Positions 1-7,337 are shown, counted from the stretch's first letter. The stretch: DNA of 10,091 nucleotides from Candidatus Bathyarchaeota archaeon (GCA_023144075.1 JAGLGJ010000029.1:1-10091); one strand, 5' to 3'. Numbers and translations: made by a program. The notes: generated by a model from the sequence alone, not told the origin.

Positions 1-335
1 AGATTGCATTCTGGGGCATATTTCACAACCTCTCGAACTACTGAGGTGATTATCTTAGCATTTCCTAGAGCTAGATCTCTTCTCGAGGTATTTGGTTTTC
101 GAGGATAGCCTGCTGTGATAATAACAAGTTCTGAACCAGCCATATCTGCAAAATCAGAGCTACCTTTGATAACCCCATCAAAGCCAATAGATGGAGAAGC
201 TTGTGTGATGTCCAGTGTCTCCCCTTGGGCAAGTCCTTCCTGAATATCTACCATTGTAACGTCAGAAATACCTCTGTGCACAATGCTTAACGCACAAGCA
301 CTACCAATTTTGCCAGCACCGACTATCGTTATCAA
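1..335 (-). CDS. mdh: Malate dehydrogenase, N-terminal 111 codons (partial, runs off the window)
   Basis: This gene encodes the NAD-binding half of a malate dehydrogenase of the LDH/MDH superfamily, the cytosolic enzyme interconverting malate and oxaloacetate. The translation begins MITIVGAGKIGSACALS, giving the Rossmann GxGxxG loop at residues 6-11 and an acidic D30 at the end of the second beta strand, which favours NAD over NADP. The substrate loop reads TAGYPRKPNTSRRDL at about 74-88. An Arg (R79) at the position that is usually Gln in lactate dehydrogenases supports malate specificity. The start is TTG: the frame is closed by TAG at 348-350, no ATG or GTG lies between, and a GTGAT ribosome site (342-346) sits 6 bases upstream. 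The C-terminal part, with the catalytic His, is outside the window. Family call is firm; lactate dehydrogenase is unlikely. Confidence 0.93.
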   Translation of the reverse strand, partial: MITIVGAGKIGSACALSIVHRGISDVTMVDIQEGLAQGETLDITQASPSIGFDGVIKGSSDFADMAGSELVIITAGYPRKPNTSRRDLALGNAKIITSVVREVVKYAPECN

Positions 336-420
336 ACCGGAATCACTCTATTTATCATATTCACTTTCAAACAATTTTGTTAAACAGCGTGAACCTAATA
401 ATATTGAATATTTATGCTTT

Positions 421-443
421 AAAAGAATCATCGATCACTGATT
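421..443 (-). terminator. Possible terminator after the M23-like gene
   Basis: Read on the minus strand, an AATCA / TGATT inverted repeat with an 8-base loop is followed directly by CTTTT. It lies about 20 bases past the stop of the M23-like gene. The stem is short, so this is a tentative call, and it could instead be an operator for the malate dehydrogenase gene downstream. Confidence 0.3.
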
Positions 444-460
444 ATAGCGAGCGCAAACTT

Positions 461-1354
461 TCAGAGTAATAACTGAAATCTAATTGATTTCAATATTTCA
501 TCACAAAAAATCTCATCACCAACCTCTAATTCAAGTTCCCCAATTCTTCTGGGAATTATTTTAATATGTGGATCATTAAGATACAGTCCAATTCCTTTGT
601 AATAGTCTCCTTTAATTACGGGCTTAGAGTTTAAGCAAAAAAAGTGTATGTAGCCTTTTCTCACAAAATCTATTTGAATTGATCTTTTCAAACTTTCTAG
701 AATTTCCTTTGGGACATTTTTACAGGGTGTCCAAAATGCTCCATGGCCATAATGCGGCAGACCGCCTTCTAAAAATAATTGTAAATCATCAAATTCTAGA
801 GCTAAAGGGGTCGAGAGGATTGGAGCTTTTAAATTGGGAGTCAACAATGCATAACGATCAGATTTCATTTCTACTCTGAACGAGTTTGGATTGTTCTTTT
901 TTCCAGAATATTTTATCAAACTAAATTTTGGATCTATTGGATAAGCTCCTCCAGCTCTCAATCGATCGTCTAAAGGCCTCACTTCAAGATGCATGTGAAG
1001 ATCGGTCCAAAAATCAAAAAAAGGGCTCCAGACGAATTGACCGATTTCATCGCCAAGATTAAGATGATCTCCTATTTGCACAGCTGGCTTGACATGCAAG
1101 ATCTTAACACATGTCTCACGATTACCTGACTTTATCGCTAAAAAATAATCCTCCATCAGTTTGAGCTTTCGAGCTTCGATTACGGTTCCTTCAACTGGGC
1201 TACATGCAGAGGTAACTCCTCTCTTAGGATAGATGTCGATGGAGGACAATTGTTTATGAGAATAATAGGGGCTATTTGTAAATGAAAAAAACCATTCGTA
1301 ATCTGAGTATAATTCTATACCATGACTCTCAGCGATGTTTATCACAGTATTCAC
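461..1354 (-). CDS. M23 (lysostaphin-fold) metallopeptidase-like protein with extra C-terminal domain
   Basis: The 297-residue product has an M23-type domain at roughly residues 28-145. The hallmarks are SSIDIYP (Asp40, the motif-1 Asp), SPVEGTVIEA at 52-61, the hairpin ILHVKPAVQIGDHLNLGDEIGQ region (85-106) typical of M23 barrels, and DLHMHLEVRP at 118-127 containing the HxH pair H120/H122. In active M23 enzymes zinc is held by His and Asp of HxxxD plus the second His of HxH. Here the residue four before Asp40 is Leu36 and the nearest His is H33, so the first ligand is missing or displaced. Residues about 146-297 form an unrecognised, strand-rich domain. No signal peptide or membrane segment is seen, so a cytosolic place is likely. 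The start is GTG at 1354, with no ribosome site but a TATA-like box 17-26 bases upstream, suggesting a leaderless mRNA. The substrate is unknown, and a non-peptidase role is possible. Confidence 0.78.
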   Translation of the reverse strand: MNTVINIAESHGIELYSDYEWFFSFTNSPYYSHKQLSSIDIYPKRGVTSACSPVEGTVIEARKLKLMEDYFLAIKSGNRETCVKILHVKPAVQIGDHLNLGDEIGQFVWSPFFDFWTDLHMHLEVRPLDDRLRAGGAYPIDPKFSLIKYSGKKNNPNSFRVEMKSDRYALLTPNLKAPILSTPLALEFDDLQLFLEGGLPHYGHGAFWTPCKNVPKEILESLKRSIQIDFVRKGYIHFFCLNSKPVIKGDYYKGIGLYLNDPHIKIIPRRIGELELEVGDEIFCDEILKSIRFQLLL

Positions 1355-1370
1355 ATGTAGAATTGGCTTC

Positions 1371-1380
1371 TATGTATAAC
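1371..1380 (-). promoter_or_regulatory. TATA-like box of the M23-like gene
   Basis: The minus strand reads GTTATACATA, centred about 22 bases before the GTG start at 1354. That spacing puts the transcript start at or next to the start codon, which fits the absence of a ribosome site. Judged by eye only. Confidence 0.4.
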
Positions 1381-1393
1381 GCATGTTAACCCT

Positions 1394-1406
1394 AAAAAGA
1401 AAAAAA
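1394..1406 (-). terminator. T-rich terminator of the small membrane protein gene
   Basis: On the minus strand a run of seven T, one C and five T begins 18 bases after the stop of the membrane protein gene, preceded by two CCCC blocks. A T-tract without a strong stem is the usual archaeal intrinsic terminator. It also separates this gene from the M23-like gene promoter just beyond. Confidence 0.65.
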
Positions 1407-1423
1407 GGGGATTTAGGGGTTGA

Positions 1424-1801
1424 TCAGCCAAAAATACCCGTTATCGCGCCAAATCCAGCTAGCATTGCTATTCCCAAAGCTGCTAGGATTAGTCCAACAA
1501 TGACTAGGACAATCACGAGTATTATGGCTAAAACTAAAGCTTTCATCCATCCTGTATCGAAGAAGTGTCTTATCAGTGCAAGCCAGACTATCAAAGTTAT
1601 AATAAATCCGAGTAACCCATGAACCCATGTTCCAAGTATCGTAGCGATGATTATCCCTAGTGCGACTATCCAAATGGAGTCTGTGAACTTTGCTTTCTCT
1701 TTTCCAACCATTGACCGGCCAACAAGCCAAAGGACGGGAGCGACTACGATGATTCCCACGATTATCTGTATCAATAGACTCCATAGATTTATTCCGTTCA
1801 T
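1424..1801 (-). CDS. Small integral membrane protein, four predicted helices, function unknown
   Basis: The 125-residue product is almost entirely hydrophobic. Likely membrane segments are at about 7-27, 41-58, 61-77 and 86-112, with a short charged loop (GKEKAKF, 33-39) between the first two and a Gly/Ala/Ile-rich tail ending TGIFG. No catalytic motif, metal site or signal cleavage site is visible. It starts at ATG 1801, which follows AAGGGAAATACT, with a TATA-like TTTATAT about 35 bases upstream, and ends at a strong T-rich terminator. It is therefore probably a monocistronic gene. The family is not recognised. A compact four-helix protein of this size could be a subunit or a small membrane organiser, but that is not supported by anything specific. 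Confidence 0.72.
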   Translation of the reverse strand: MNGINLWSLLIQIIVGIIVVAPVLWLVGRSMVGKEKAKFTDSIWIVALGIIIATILGTWVHGLLGFIITLIVWLALIRHFFDTGWMKALVLAIILVIVLVIVGLILAALGIAMLAGFGAITGIFG

Positions 1802-1833
1802 AGTATTTCCCTTATCTGTAGATTTCTATTAAG

Positions 1834-1841
1834 ATATAAAA
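1834..1841 (-). promoter_or_regulatory. TATA-like box of the small membrane protein gene
   Basis: The minus strand reads TTTTATAT here, about 36 bases before the ATG at 1801. This predicts a short leader of roughly 10 bases carrying the AAGGGAA stretch. Confidence 0.45.
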
Positions 1842-1872
1842 TTAATTCATTATCATGATCTTTTGAATAGAT

Positions 1873-2982
1873 TCAACTTATCATGTCAGTTAATCTATTC
1901 TTTCTAATGCCTTCTTTGATCTCGAGAGCTATCCTCCGCCCATTAGACATAGGTTTAGAGAATATGTAAGATGAATATGGGGATCCCTCTGGGTATAGGT
2001 TTGTTCCAGCTACAATTCGAGCTGAGACTTCGAAAGTAATGAATTCTAAATCATTAGTGCATATTGTCTCTAAGCAGAAAGGACCAATCATCCCTGGTGG
2101 AAAAAGTCTAACAGAAGACTCTGTGACTCTTCTACCCATGTCTAAAACCTTAGGTAGAAGTGACTCTCTAAGAACCACTGGCATATTCCCTGTCACAACA
2201 TATGAGGGTTCTATTTTCGATCTAGCAAGATTTGGGATACGATAAATATCGTCGATATTACTCTCAACTCTTCTATCTATGCCAAGAAGTTCAACTCTCC
2301 CCTCCGCTGCTTTCACTTCTCCTTCAAACATAACTGAATAGAAATAGTGAGGATAATAGCGGACTCCGACAATGATTTCTTGTATTGTAACTCCTCTTAA
2401 ATCGTCTTCTGTTAATGCTCCATTTTTAATGCGTTTTTCAATTTGATTTTGATAATTCTCTTCAGAATCAACTACGAAGAATCCTTTTCCACCTCTTGCT
2501 CCATGAAACTTCACAATACAAGGGCGGTCGATCTTGGAAGGATCCGAATACTCATTAGGGACTTTTATTTTGGAGTCTTGTAGCCATGATCTCATCTTTC
2601 GTCTATCTCCCTCAAACTCCAAAGCATTTCTATTTCCAAAAATTGGAATCCTGAATTCCTTTTGCAGATTCTCGGGTCCGACGTACTCAACAAAAGAACC
2701 ATGGGGAATAATGATTACATTGTTTTGAAATAATTCATTCTGAAACTTTTGATCGATCAGGTCTAGATATTTATCGACAATGATGTATTCGTCTGGTTTG
2801 CCAAATGGAAATGCTTCATAAATGGCTCGCCTATCTTCGGTAGTAATTCCAACAGTTCTAAATCCTTCTCGACGGGCGCCATGAAAAATCTGGAGTGCCG
2901 AATGTGAGCATATAGTCCCTATTTTGATCTTTTGTTGATCGTATTTTTTCAAAACCTCGAGAATTTCAGCTTTTTCGATCAT
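1873..2982 (-). CDS. purP: PurP: formate-dependent FAICAR synthetase (AICAR formyl ligase), canonical copy
   Basis: This 369-residue ATP-grasp enzyme fits PurP, which uses formate and ATP to convert AICAR to FAICAR, the archaeal replacement for the folate-dependent step of IMP synthesis. The family motifs are intact: TICSHSALQIFHGAR (23-37, His27), IIPHGSFVEYVG (91-102), FGNRNALEFEGDR (115-127), the nucleotide loop VKFHGARGGKGFF (157-169), HYFYS (212-216), ELLGIDRR (231-238), PPGMIGPFCLE (295-305) and the metal-site strand FEVSARIVAGTN (317-328). The length matches characterised archaeal PurP proteins of about 360 residues. The ATG start at 2982 overlaps the TGA stop of the upstream paralog as ATGA, so translation is probably coupled within one operon. 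It is the second gene of that pair. No clear terminator follows; only a weak T-rich stretch lies beyond 1860. This copy is expected to be catalytically active. Confidence 0.92.
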   Translation of the reverse strand: MIEKAEILEVLKKYDQQKIKIGTICSHSALQIFHGARREGFRTVGITTEDRRAIYEAFPFGKPDEYIIVDKYLDLIDQKFQNELFQNNVIIIPHGSFVEYVGPENLQKEFRIPIFGNRNALEFEGDRRKMRSWLQDSKIKVPNEYSDPSKIDRPCIVKFHGARGGKGFFVVDSEENYQNQIEKRIKNGALTEDDLRGVTIQEIIVGVRYYPHYFYSVMFEGEVKAAEGRVELLGIDRRVESNIDDIYRIPNLARSKIEPSYVVTGNMPVVLRESLLPKVLDMGRRVTESSVRLFPPGMIGPFCLETICTNDLEFITFEVSARIVAGTNLYPEGSPYSSYIFSKPMSNGRRIALEIKEGIRKNRLTDMIS

Positions 2983-4076
2983 GTTACTATTTCACTTAAC
3001 CTTTTTAATCGCCTGGCATTGGAGACTTCTCGTGCTATTCTCCTACCCGTTGTCATATTCTCTCCATAATACCATTTTGAATATGGACTTGTAGTAGATA
3101 TTATCGGTGAACCGGGGACCCTTGGGGATACGTCAAAAATGCAAATTTCAAGATCTCTAGTTATCGCACCTTGTAAGGCGAACGGGCCAATCATCCCAGG
3201 CGGGTACTCTTTCTTACAAATATCTACAAACTTTTCCCCGATATCGTAGACTTTTTCAAGTTGAGATTCTCTCAGAGTCGCACCTTCATGGCCAACTTCA
3301 ATGTTCTGGACAACAGATTTTAGTTCTAATTGATCTCGTGCTGGTAGAGATAGAATTCCATCAAGGTCTGTTTGAATTCTCCTATCAATCCCTAGGAATT
3401 CCAACCGTTTCTCTATTGAAGAATTAAAATAGTTAAAATTGAATTTGGCTCCCATAACAAATTCTTCGATTGTGGCTTTTTCAAGTTCATCTTTTGAGAT
3501 TACGCCACTATTGATTCTAACTTCAGCTTTATTCCAGTAGTCTTTAAGGCTAGATGCATAGAAGAATGCCCTCTCAATTTTTCTTCTAGCTTCAGGAACC
3601 TTAACAATAACAAGACGATCAATTTCTTCAGGAGACTTAAAGCTCTTCGGTGTTCTGATTCCTGCCTGTTCCAACAGATATATCTGGTTACGCGGAACAT
3701 CTCTCTCTTCAGATCTTAACAAAGATCTACTTCCAAAGATAGGTATCAGAAATCTATTCTCAATATTATCGTATCCAACATAGGTTGAAAAAGATCTATT
3801 TGCTACGAAAATAACATTTAGGGAACGTAATTCTTCTTGAATATCACTATTGACCATATCTGAAAATTTTTCAAGAATTATTGTTTTACTAATGATCCTA
3901 CTGTATCTTAGATAGGTCTTCTCTCGACCTCTCTGACAGACCACAACTGTCTTTAATCCCTCTTCTTTTGCACCATCGCAAATATCCAGAGCAGAATGAC
4001 TGCCAATAGTGCCTATCATGAGGCTCTTTTCATCATATGTTTGAAGAATCTTTCCAATATCTTCTTGAGTTATCAA
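2979..4076 (-). CDS. PurP paralog with degenerate active-site motifs (possible pseudoenzyme or altered specificity)
   Basis: This 365-residue protein aligns end to end with the downstream PurP, sharing TIGSHSAL (23-30, His27), EFLGIDRR (226-233) and PPGMIGPFALQ (292-302). Many functional motifs differ. The glycine-rich nucleotide loop GARGGKGFF has become EARRKIERAFF (162-172). PHGSF has become ANRSF (92-96). HYFYS is NYFNS (215-219). The metal-site FEVSAR is FDVSPR (314-319), and the GTN that follows is lost. PurP paralogs in archaea are known as separate subgroups, some with unsettled function. From sequence this copy probably cannot catalyse FAICAR formation in the same way. It may be a regulatory or structural partner of the active copy, or an enzyme for another ligand. 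It starts at TTG 4076, the only start after the in-frame TAG at 4089-4091. It leads the operon, overlapping the next gene by four bases, and its own TATA box lies about 50 bases upstream. The reading frame is intact, so it is under selection and not decaying. Confidence 0.85.
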   Translation of the reverse strand: MITQEDIGKILQTYDEKSLMIGTIGSHSALDICDGAKEEGLKTVVVCQRGREKTYLRYSRIISKTIILEKFSDMVNSDIQEELRSLNVIFVANRSFSTYVGYDNIENRFLIPIFGSRSLLRSEERDVPRNQIYLLEQAGIRTPKSFKSPEEIDRLVIVKVPEARRKIERAFFYASSLKDYWNKAEVRINSGVISKDELEKATIEEFVMGAKFNFNYFNSSIEKRLEFLGIDRRIQTDLDGILSLPARDQLELKSVVQNIEVGHEGATLRESQLEKVYDIGEKFVDICKKEYPPGMIGPFALQGAITRDLEICIFDVSPRVPGSPIISTTSPYSKWYYGENMTTGRRIAREVSNARRLKRLSEIVT

Positions 4077-4124
4077 GGTGACATCGCTCTACATTTGAAT
4101 TCATTAGCAGACTTAAGCTCTCTT

Positions 4125-4133
4125 CTATAAATT
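4125..4133 (-). promoter_or_regulatory. TATA-like box of the purP operon
   Basis: The minus strand reads AATTTATAG, about 50 bases before the TTG start at 4076. It implies transcription from near 4102 and a leader of about 25 bases. No clear Shine-Dalgarno sequence precedes the TTG. Confidence 0.45.
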
Positions 4134-4196
4134 GAATAGGTGTAAGTATTTGAAAATTGACTGTGATACGAACAGATTTGAATGCATAAAATATTC

Positions 4197-4236
4197 AAAA
4201 AAACAGTGACTAGAATAAAACAATAAAGAAAAAAAA
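4197..4236 (-). terminator. T-rich terminator of the alcohol dehydrogenase gene
   Basis: Downstream of the dehydrogenase stop the minus strand carries eight T (4229-4236), further T-rich sequence and a second run of seven T (4197-4203). This is a double archaeal-type T-tract with no needed stem. It isolates the dehydrogenase from the purP operon promoter. The rest of 4134-4252 is A/T-rich, with no other feature seen. Confidence 0.65.
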
Positions 4237-4252
4237 TCTTCCACTTCATTTA

Positions 4253-5281
4253 TTATGTCGGTATTACCACCGCTCTAATGGCTTCACCTTTTCTGACAAG
4301 TTCTAGCCCATCGTTTATATTAGGAAGTGGAATTCGATGACTAATGAGAGGATTTAATCTAAACTTTCCTTCTCTTAGAAGTTCTACGACTTCAATAGTC
4401 TCATGTTTTGAACTTGCACGCGAGCCAAGAATCTGGCGTTCCCCTACAATTAGCTTTCGAGGATCCAGCAATAGTTTATCATCGGAATAGCCAATGAATA
4501 TTAGTTTTCCTCCTCTAGCCAATATTTTCAGTGAGTTATACATCGTCTTTTTAACGCCTACAAATTCAAACACCAAATCAACTCCTCTGTCGCCTACTAA
4601 TTTCCTAATTTCTTCAGAGAGATTATTTGTTAATGAGTTGATCGTACAATCCCCTCCAAGTGACTTACCAATTTCGAGTTTTCTATCATTGATATCTACT
4701 GCTATTACCCTTGCACCATTTAATTTAGCCATCTGAAGAGTGCATAACCCAACTCCTCCACAACCCATTATCACGACTATATCGCCAATTCTTACTTTTC
4801 CCACCTCTCTAACTGCATGAAATGCTGTAGAACCCGCATCACCGAGTATTCCGGCTTCATAAGGTACTTCGGGTGGCAGCTTAACGATGCTCCTTCCGGG
4901 AGCTTTAGCATATTCAGCGTATCCTCCATCAACAGTGAAGCCGAACTGTTGAAAATTAGGACTGACACATAGGCTTTCTCTACCACGTCGACAATAGTAG
5001 CAATCACCACAACTAAAATAGAAATGAATCAGTACCCTATCACCAACGATAAGATCTGATACATCTTTTCCGACCTCAACAATATCTCCAGCAGCTTCAT
5101 GGCCCATTATCTGCGGAATCTTTCCTGGCTTGAGCAAACCCTCGTCTATGAAGTGGATATCTATTCGACATATTCCACATACTTTTATCTTTACAAGAAC
5201 CTCCTCTGGTGAGATCGTAGGTATGTCTACTTCTTCTACTCGAAGAGGGTCACCAACCCTGTAAAATCTCGCAGCCTTCAA
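4253..5281 (-). CDS. Zinc-dependent, NAD-type medium-chain alcohol dehydrogenase (MDR family)
   Basis: The 342-residue product is a complete zinc MDR dehydrogenase, a cytosolic enzyme oxidising alcohols or reducing aldehydes/ketones. Catalytic zinc ligands are C38 (CGICRID), H61 with E62 (MGHEAAG) and D148 (LGDAGSTAFHA). The structural zinc lobe has C91, C94, C97 and C105. The Rossmann loop is GCGGVG at 173-178, and D196 (AVDIND) at the end of the second strand indicates NAD. C-terminal motifs such as HRIPLPNINDGLELV (311-325) are typical. The start is TTG at 5281; an in-frame TGA lies at 5288-5290 and a TGATC ribosome site is a few bases upstream. It is transcribed divergently from the cysteine protein gene and ends at a T-rich terminator, so it is probably monocistronic. 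The exact substrate cannot be told; threonine or sorbitol dehydrogenase relatives are alternatives. Confidence 0.93.
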   Translation of the reverse strand: MKAARFYRVGDPLRVEEVDIPTISPEEVLVKIKVCGICRIDIHFIDEGLLKPGKIPQIMGHEAAGDIVEVGKDVSDLIVGDRVLIHFYFSCGDCYYCRRGRESLCVSPNFQQFGFTVDGGYAEYAKAPGRSIVKLPPEVPYEAGILGDAGSTAFHAVREVGKVRIGDIVVIMGCGGVGLCTLQMAKLNGARVIAVDINDRKLEIGKSLGGDCTINSLTNNLSEEIRKLVGDRGVDLVFEFVGVKKTMYNSLKILARGGKLIFIGYSDDKLLLDPRKLIVGERQILGSRASSKHETIEVVELLREGKFRLNPLISHRIPLPNINDGLELVRKGEAIRAVVIPT

Positions 5282-5422
5282 ATCAGATCAAGAACAATCG
5301 TTAAACAGTCAATGAATAAAAACATCTGGATAAGAATCAGAAAGTTAGCAAGACTCATTAATCGTCAAATAAAATACTCTAGTCCATAGATTGGCTGATA
5401 GAGACTTAAGATGTGATGGATT
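5282..5422. promoter_or_regulatory. Divergent promoter region between alcohol dehydrogenase and the cysteine protein
   Basis: This 141-base A/T-rich gap serves two genes pointing apart. For the plus-strand gene there is AAATAAAATAC at 5367-5377, about 50 bases before ATG 5423, and a GTGATGG ribosome site at 5413-5419. For the minus-strand gene the opposite strand reads GTTTTATTCATT near 5312-5323, about 35 bases before its TTG, followed by TGATC near the start. Shared control of the two redox-type genes is possible, but no clear operator repeat is visible. Confidence 0.45.
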
Positions 5423-5917
5423 ATGGATTCAGACAAAGAGAAAAAGATGGAAAAAGCTTACCAATCAGGATTCAAATATGAAAGAGATTATGGTAGTTGT
5501 CCACAATGTACATTCGCAGCTGTACGCGAAATTCTAGGAAAAGAAAGCAAAGAGATCTTTAAGGCCATCGATGGATTGGCAGGTGGATTAGGAAGAACAA
5601 CTAACGGAACATGTGGTGCTCTCACAGGTGGAGTTGCGGCAATAAGCCAAAGATACGGTCGAGAAGATTTTCCAAACTTGGGACAAAGAGAGAAATGTAT
5701 GGCGCTTACCAAGAAACTGCATGATCGTTTCATGGAAGAGTATGGAAGTGTAATCTGTAAAGATGTCCAGACTAAGATTATGGGTAGATCTTATGACTTC
5801 TGGAACCCAAAAGAGCGTGAAGAATTTGACAAGGCGGGAGGACATACGGAAAAGTGTCCAGATGTTGTAGGTAAGGCTGCGAAGTGGACTGTTGAGATAT
5901 TAATGGATGAAACATAG
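5423..5917 (+). CDS. C_GCAxxG_C_C family putative redox-active cysteine protein
   Basis: The 164-residue product matches the C_GCAxxG_C_C family, small proteins of unproved function thought to be redox-active or to bind metal through conserved cysteines. Visible cysteines are C26 and C29 (GSCPQCTFAAV), C64 in TCGALTGGVAA (the GCAxxG-like motif), C92, C112 (VICKDVQ) and C145 (EKCPDVVGKAA). The segment GGLGRTTNGTCGALTGG (54-70) is glycine-rich and likely forms a cofactor or metal pocket. There is no signal peptide or membrane helix, so it is probably cytosolic. The ATG start at 5423 has a GTGATGG site about 4 bases upstream. A T-tract follows the stop. It is divergent from the alcohol dehydrogenase and is probably a single-gene transcript. 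The family is certain enough, but the biochemical role is unknown. Confidence 0.82.
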   Translation: MDSDKEKKMEKAYQSGFKYERDYGSCPQCTFAAVREILGKESKEIFKAIDGLAGGLGRTTNGTCGALTGGVAAISQRYGREDFPNLGQREKCMALTKKLHDRFMEEYGSVICKDVQTKIMGRSYDFWNPKEREEFDKAGGHTEKCPDVVGKAAKWTVEILMDET

Positions 5918-5923
5918 TTTTTT
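5918..5923 (+). terminator. Short T-tract directly after the cysteine protein gene
   Basis: Six T follow the TAG stop without a gap, and further T-rich sequence extends to about 5970. Archaeal polymerase can terminate on such tracts. The remainder of the gap up to 6040 shows nothing else recognisable. Confidence 0.45.
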
Positions 5924-6040
5924 ATGAAATTTTAATATAATTTAGAGTTTAGTGTGCAACTTTTAATTTGAGTTTATGTAATGGAGACTTTTGAATATAA
6001 GATTCCTTTTGGAATAACTTCGGCACAAGTTTATTAATGA

Positions 6041-6047
6041 TTTATAT
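6041..6047 (+). promoter_or_regulatory. TATA box of the S-adenosylmethionine synthetase gene
   Basis: TTTATAT is centred about 30 bases before ATG 6074 and nothing like a ribosome site intervenes. This predicts a nearly leaderless mRNA. No SAM riboswitch fold or conserved core was recognised upstream. Confidence 0.55.
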
Positions 6048-6073
6048 GAGCCAATAAGACCCAAGGTTTTCAC

Positions 6074-7279
6074 ATGTTTGAAATCATACTCGATTCACTT
6101 CTTCAAACTCCCTTGCAGGAGCAGAGGACTGAGATCTGTGAGCGTAAAGGTCTCGGCCATCCGGATACAATATGCGATGCAATAATGGATGAAGTATCAA
6201 GAGCACTGAGTCTTGAATATTTGAAAAGATTCGGATCAATAATGCACCACAATATAGACAAAGGTCTCTTAGTCGCAGGGGATGTCGAAGTAGCATTTGG
6301 TGGAGGCAAAGTTGTAAAACCAATGCTTCTGATATTTGGCGATAGAGCAACCTTTACAGTCGGTTCTGAGACAATACCTGTAGAAGATATCACCGTAAAA
6401 ACAGCTAAGGAATGGATCACAAAGAATCTTAGACTAGTAGATCCTGACAACCATGTAAAATATGATGTCGAACTAAAACGTGGTTCTCAAGCACTTACAG
6501 ACATATTCCAGCGTAAAGAGAAGTATCTAGGTGCCAATGATACCTCAGCCGCTGTTGGCTTCGCACCTCTCACACCGACCGAACAAACTGTTCGCGACAC
6601 AGAATTCTATATCAATAGTCAAGAGTTCAAGAAGGAGTTCCCAGAAACAGGAGAGGATGTAAAAGTAATGGGACTACGTAAGGATAATGCGCTCGATCTT
6701 ACTATTGGAACGGCTTTCGTGGACAGTCATATCGATAGCGAGAGTAAGTATTTCCGATTGAAAGGAGAAGTTCTAGAGAAAATTAAGCAATATGTTGGAT
6801 CAAAGGTTGATATGAAGATAAGTATAGATCTCAATACTGCAGATAGGCCAGGGCGTGGAATTGGAGGTATGTTCCTAACGATTTTAGGTACATCTGCTGA
6901 CGGCGGCGATTGTGGCCAAGTGGGCAGAGGTAATAGAGTTAATGGGATAATCCCGTTAAATAGACCAACCTGCTCTGAAGCAGCATGCGGGAAGAATCCG
7001 GTAAGTCACGTTGGGAAGATCTATAATATTCTAACCTACAAGATCGCCGATGAAGTCTATAGCAAAGTCCCTGGAATAAAAGAGGTATACGTCTGGTTGC
7101 TCAGTCAAATCGGTCGACCAATAAATGAACCAAAAATTGTCTCAACTCAACTCATACTTGAATCAAATACCTCTATGAAGGACGTGGCTAGATCTGTTGA
7201 GGAGGTAATTCAAGGAGAGTTCGACAGACTTGATGTCTTCTGCAATGACCTAGTATACGGAAAAGTAAAACTGTGCTGA
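6074..7279 (+). CDS. mat: Archaeal-type S-adenosylmethionine synthetase (methionine adenosyltransferase)
   Basis: This 401-residue protein makes S-adenosylmethionine from methionine and ATP in the cytosol. It belongs to the archaeal MAT family, which is very distant from bacterial MetK, and has the family's usual length of about 400. Signature segments are CERKGLGHPDTICDAIMDEV (22-41), MHHNIDKGLLVAGDVEVAFGG (57-77 region), the DLTIGTAFVDSHI segment, then TADRPGRGIGGMFLTILGTS, DGGDCGQVGRGNRVNGIIPL and the strongly conserved GKNPVSHVGKIYN. The start at ATG 6074 is supported by a TATA box about 30 bases upstream and an N-terminus just before the ERKG motif, as in relatives. It is a single gene, convergent with the cysteine-rich gene downstream. 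The segment RPTCSEAACGKNP has extra cysteines where relatives more often have Met/Ala, a mild variant. The call is secure. Confidence 0.97.
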   Translation: MFEIILDSLLQTPLQEQRTEICERKGLGHPDTICDAIMDEVSRALSLEYLKRFGSIMHHNIDKGLLVAGDVEVAFGGGKVVKPMLLIFGDRATFTVGSETIPVEDITVKTAKEWITKNLRLVDPDNHVKYDVELKRGSQALTDIFQRKEKYLGANDTSAAVGFAPLTPTEQTVRDTEFYINSQEFKKEFPETGEDVKVMGLRKDNALDLTIGTAFVDSHIDSESKYFRLKGEVLEKIKQYVGSKVDMKISIDLNTADRPGRGIGGMFLTILGTSADGGDCGQVGRGNRVNGIIPLNRPTCSEAACGKNPVSHVGKIYNILTYKIADEVYSKVPGIKEVYVWLLSQIGRPINEPKIVSTQLILESNTSMKDVARSVEEVIQGEFDRLDVFCNDLVYGKVKLC

Positions 7280-7288
7280 ACGAACATT

Positions 7289-7306
7289 AGATCCAATAGG
7301 GGATCT
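7289..7306. repeat. Inverted repeat between convergent genes
   Basis: AGATCC, a 6-base loop and GGATCT form a 6-base-pair hairpin 10 bases after the synthetase stop. There is no T-tract, so it is weak as a terminator. Because the flanking genes converge it could act for both strands. Confidence 0.35.
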
Positions 7307-7337
7307 TATAAATGCAAATGATATAGATTGGATAAGA

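Noticed and set aside
1413..1784. A minus-strand open frame of 123 codons overlapping the small membrane protein gene
   Set aside because: It runs in another frame of the same gene and has a Trp/Arg/Asn-rich, scrambled composition. The 125-residue frame gives four clean membrane helices and has a matching promoter and terminator.
5918..6073. SAM riboswitch upstream of S-adenosylmethionine synthetase
   Set aside because: The gap is A/T-rich with no conserved helices or core motifs. The TATA box about 30 bases before the ATG leaves almost no leader to fold.
6084..6450. Minus-strand open frames inside the S-adenosylmethionine synthetase gene
   Set aside because: They are antisense shadows of a strongly conserved enzyme, with no motif, promoter or ribosome site of their own.
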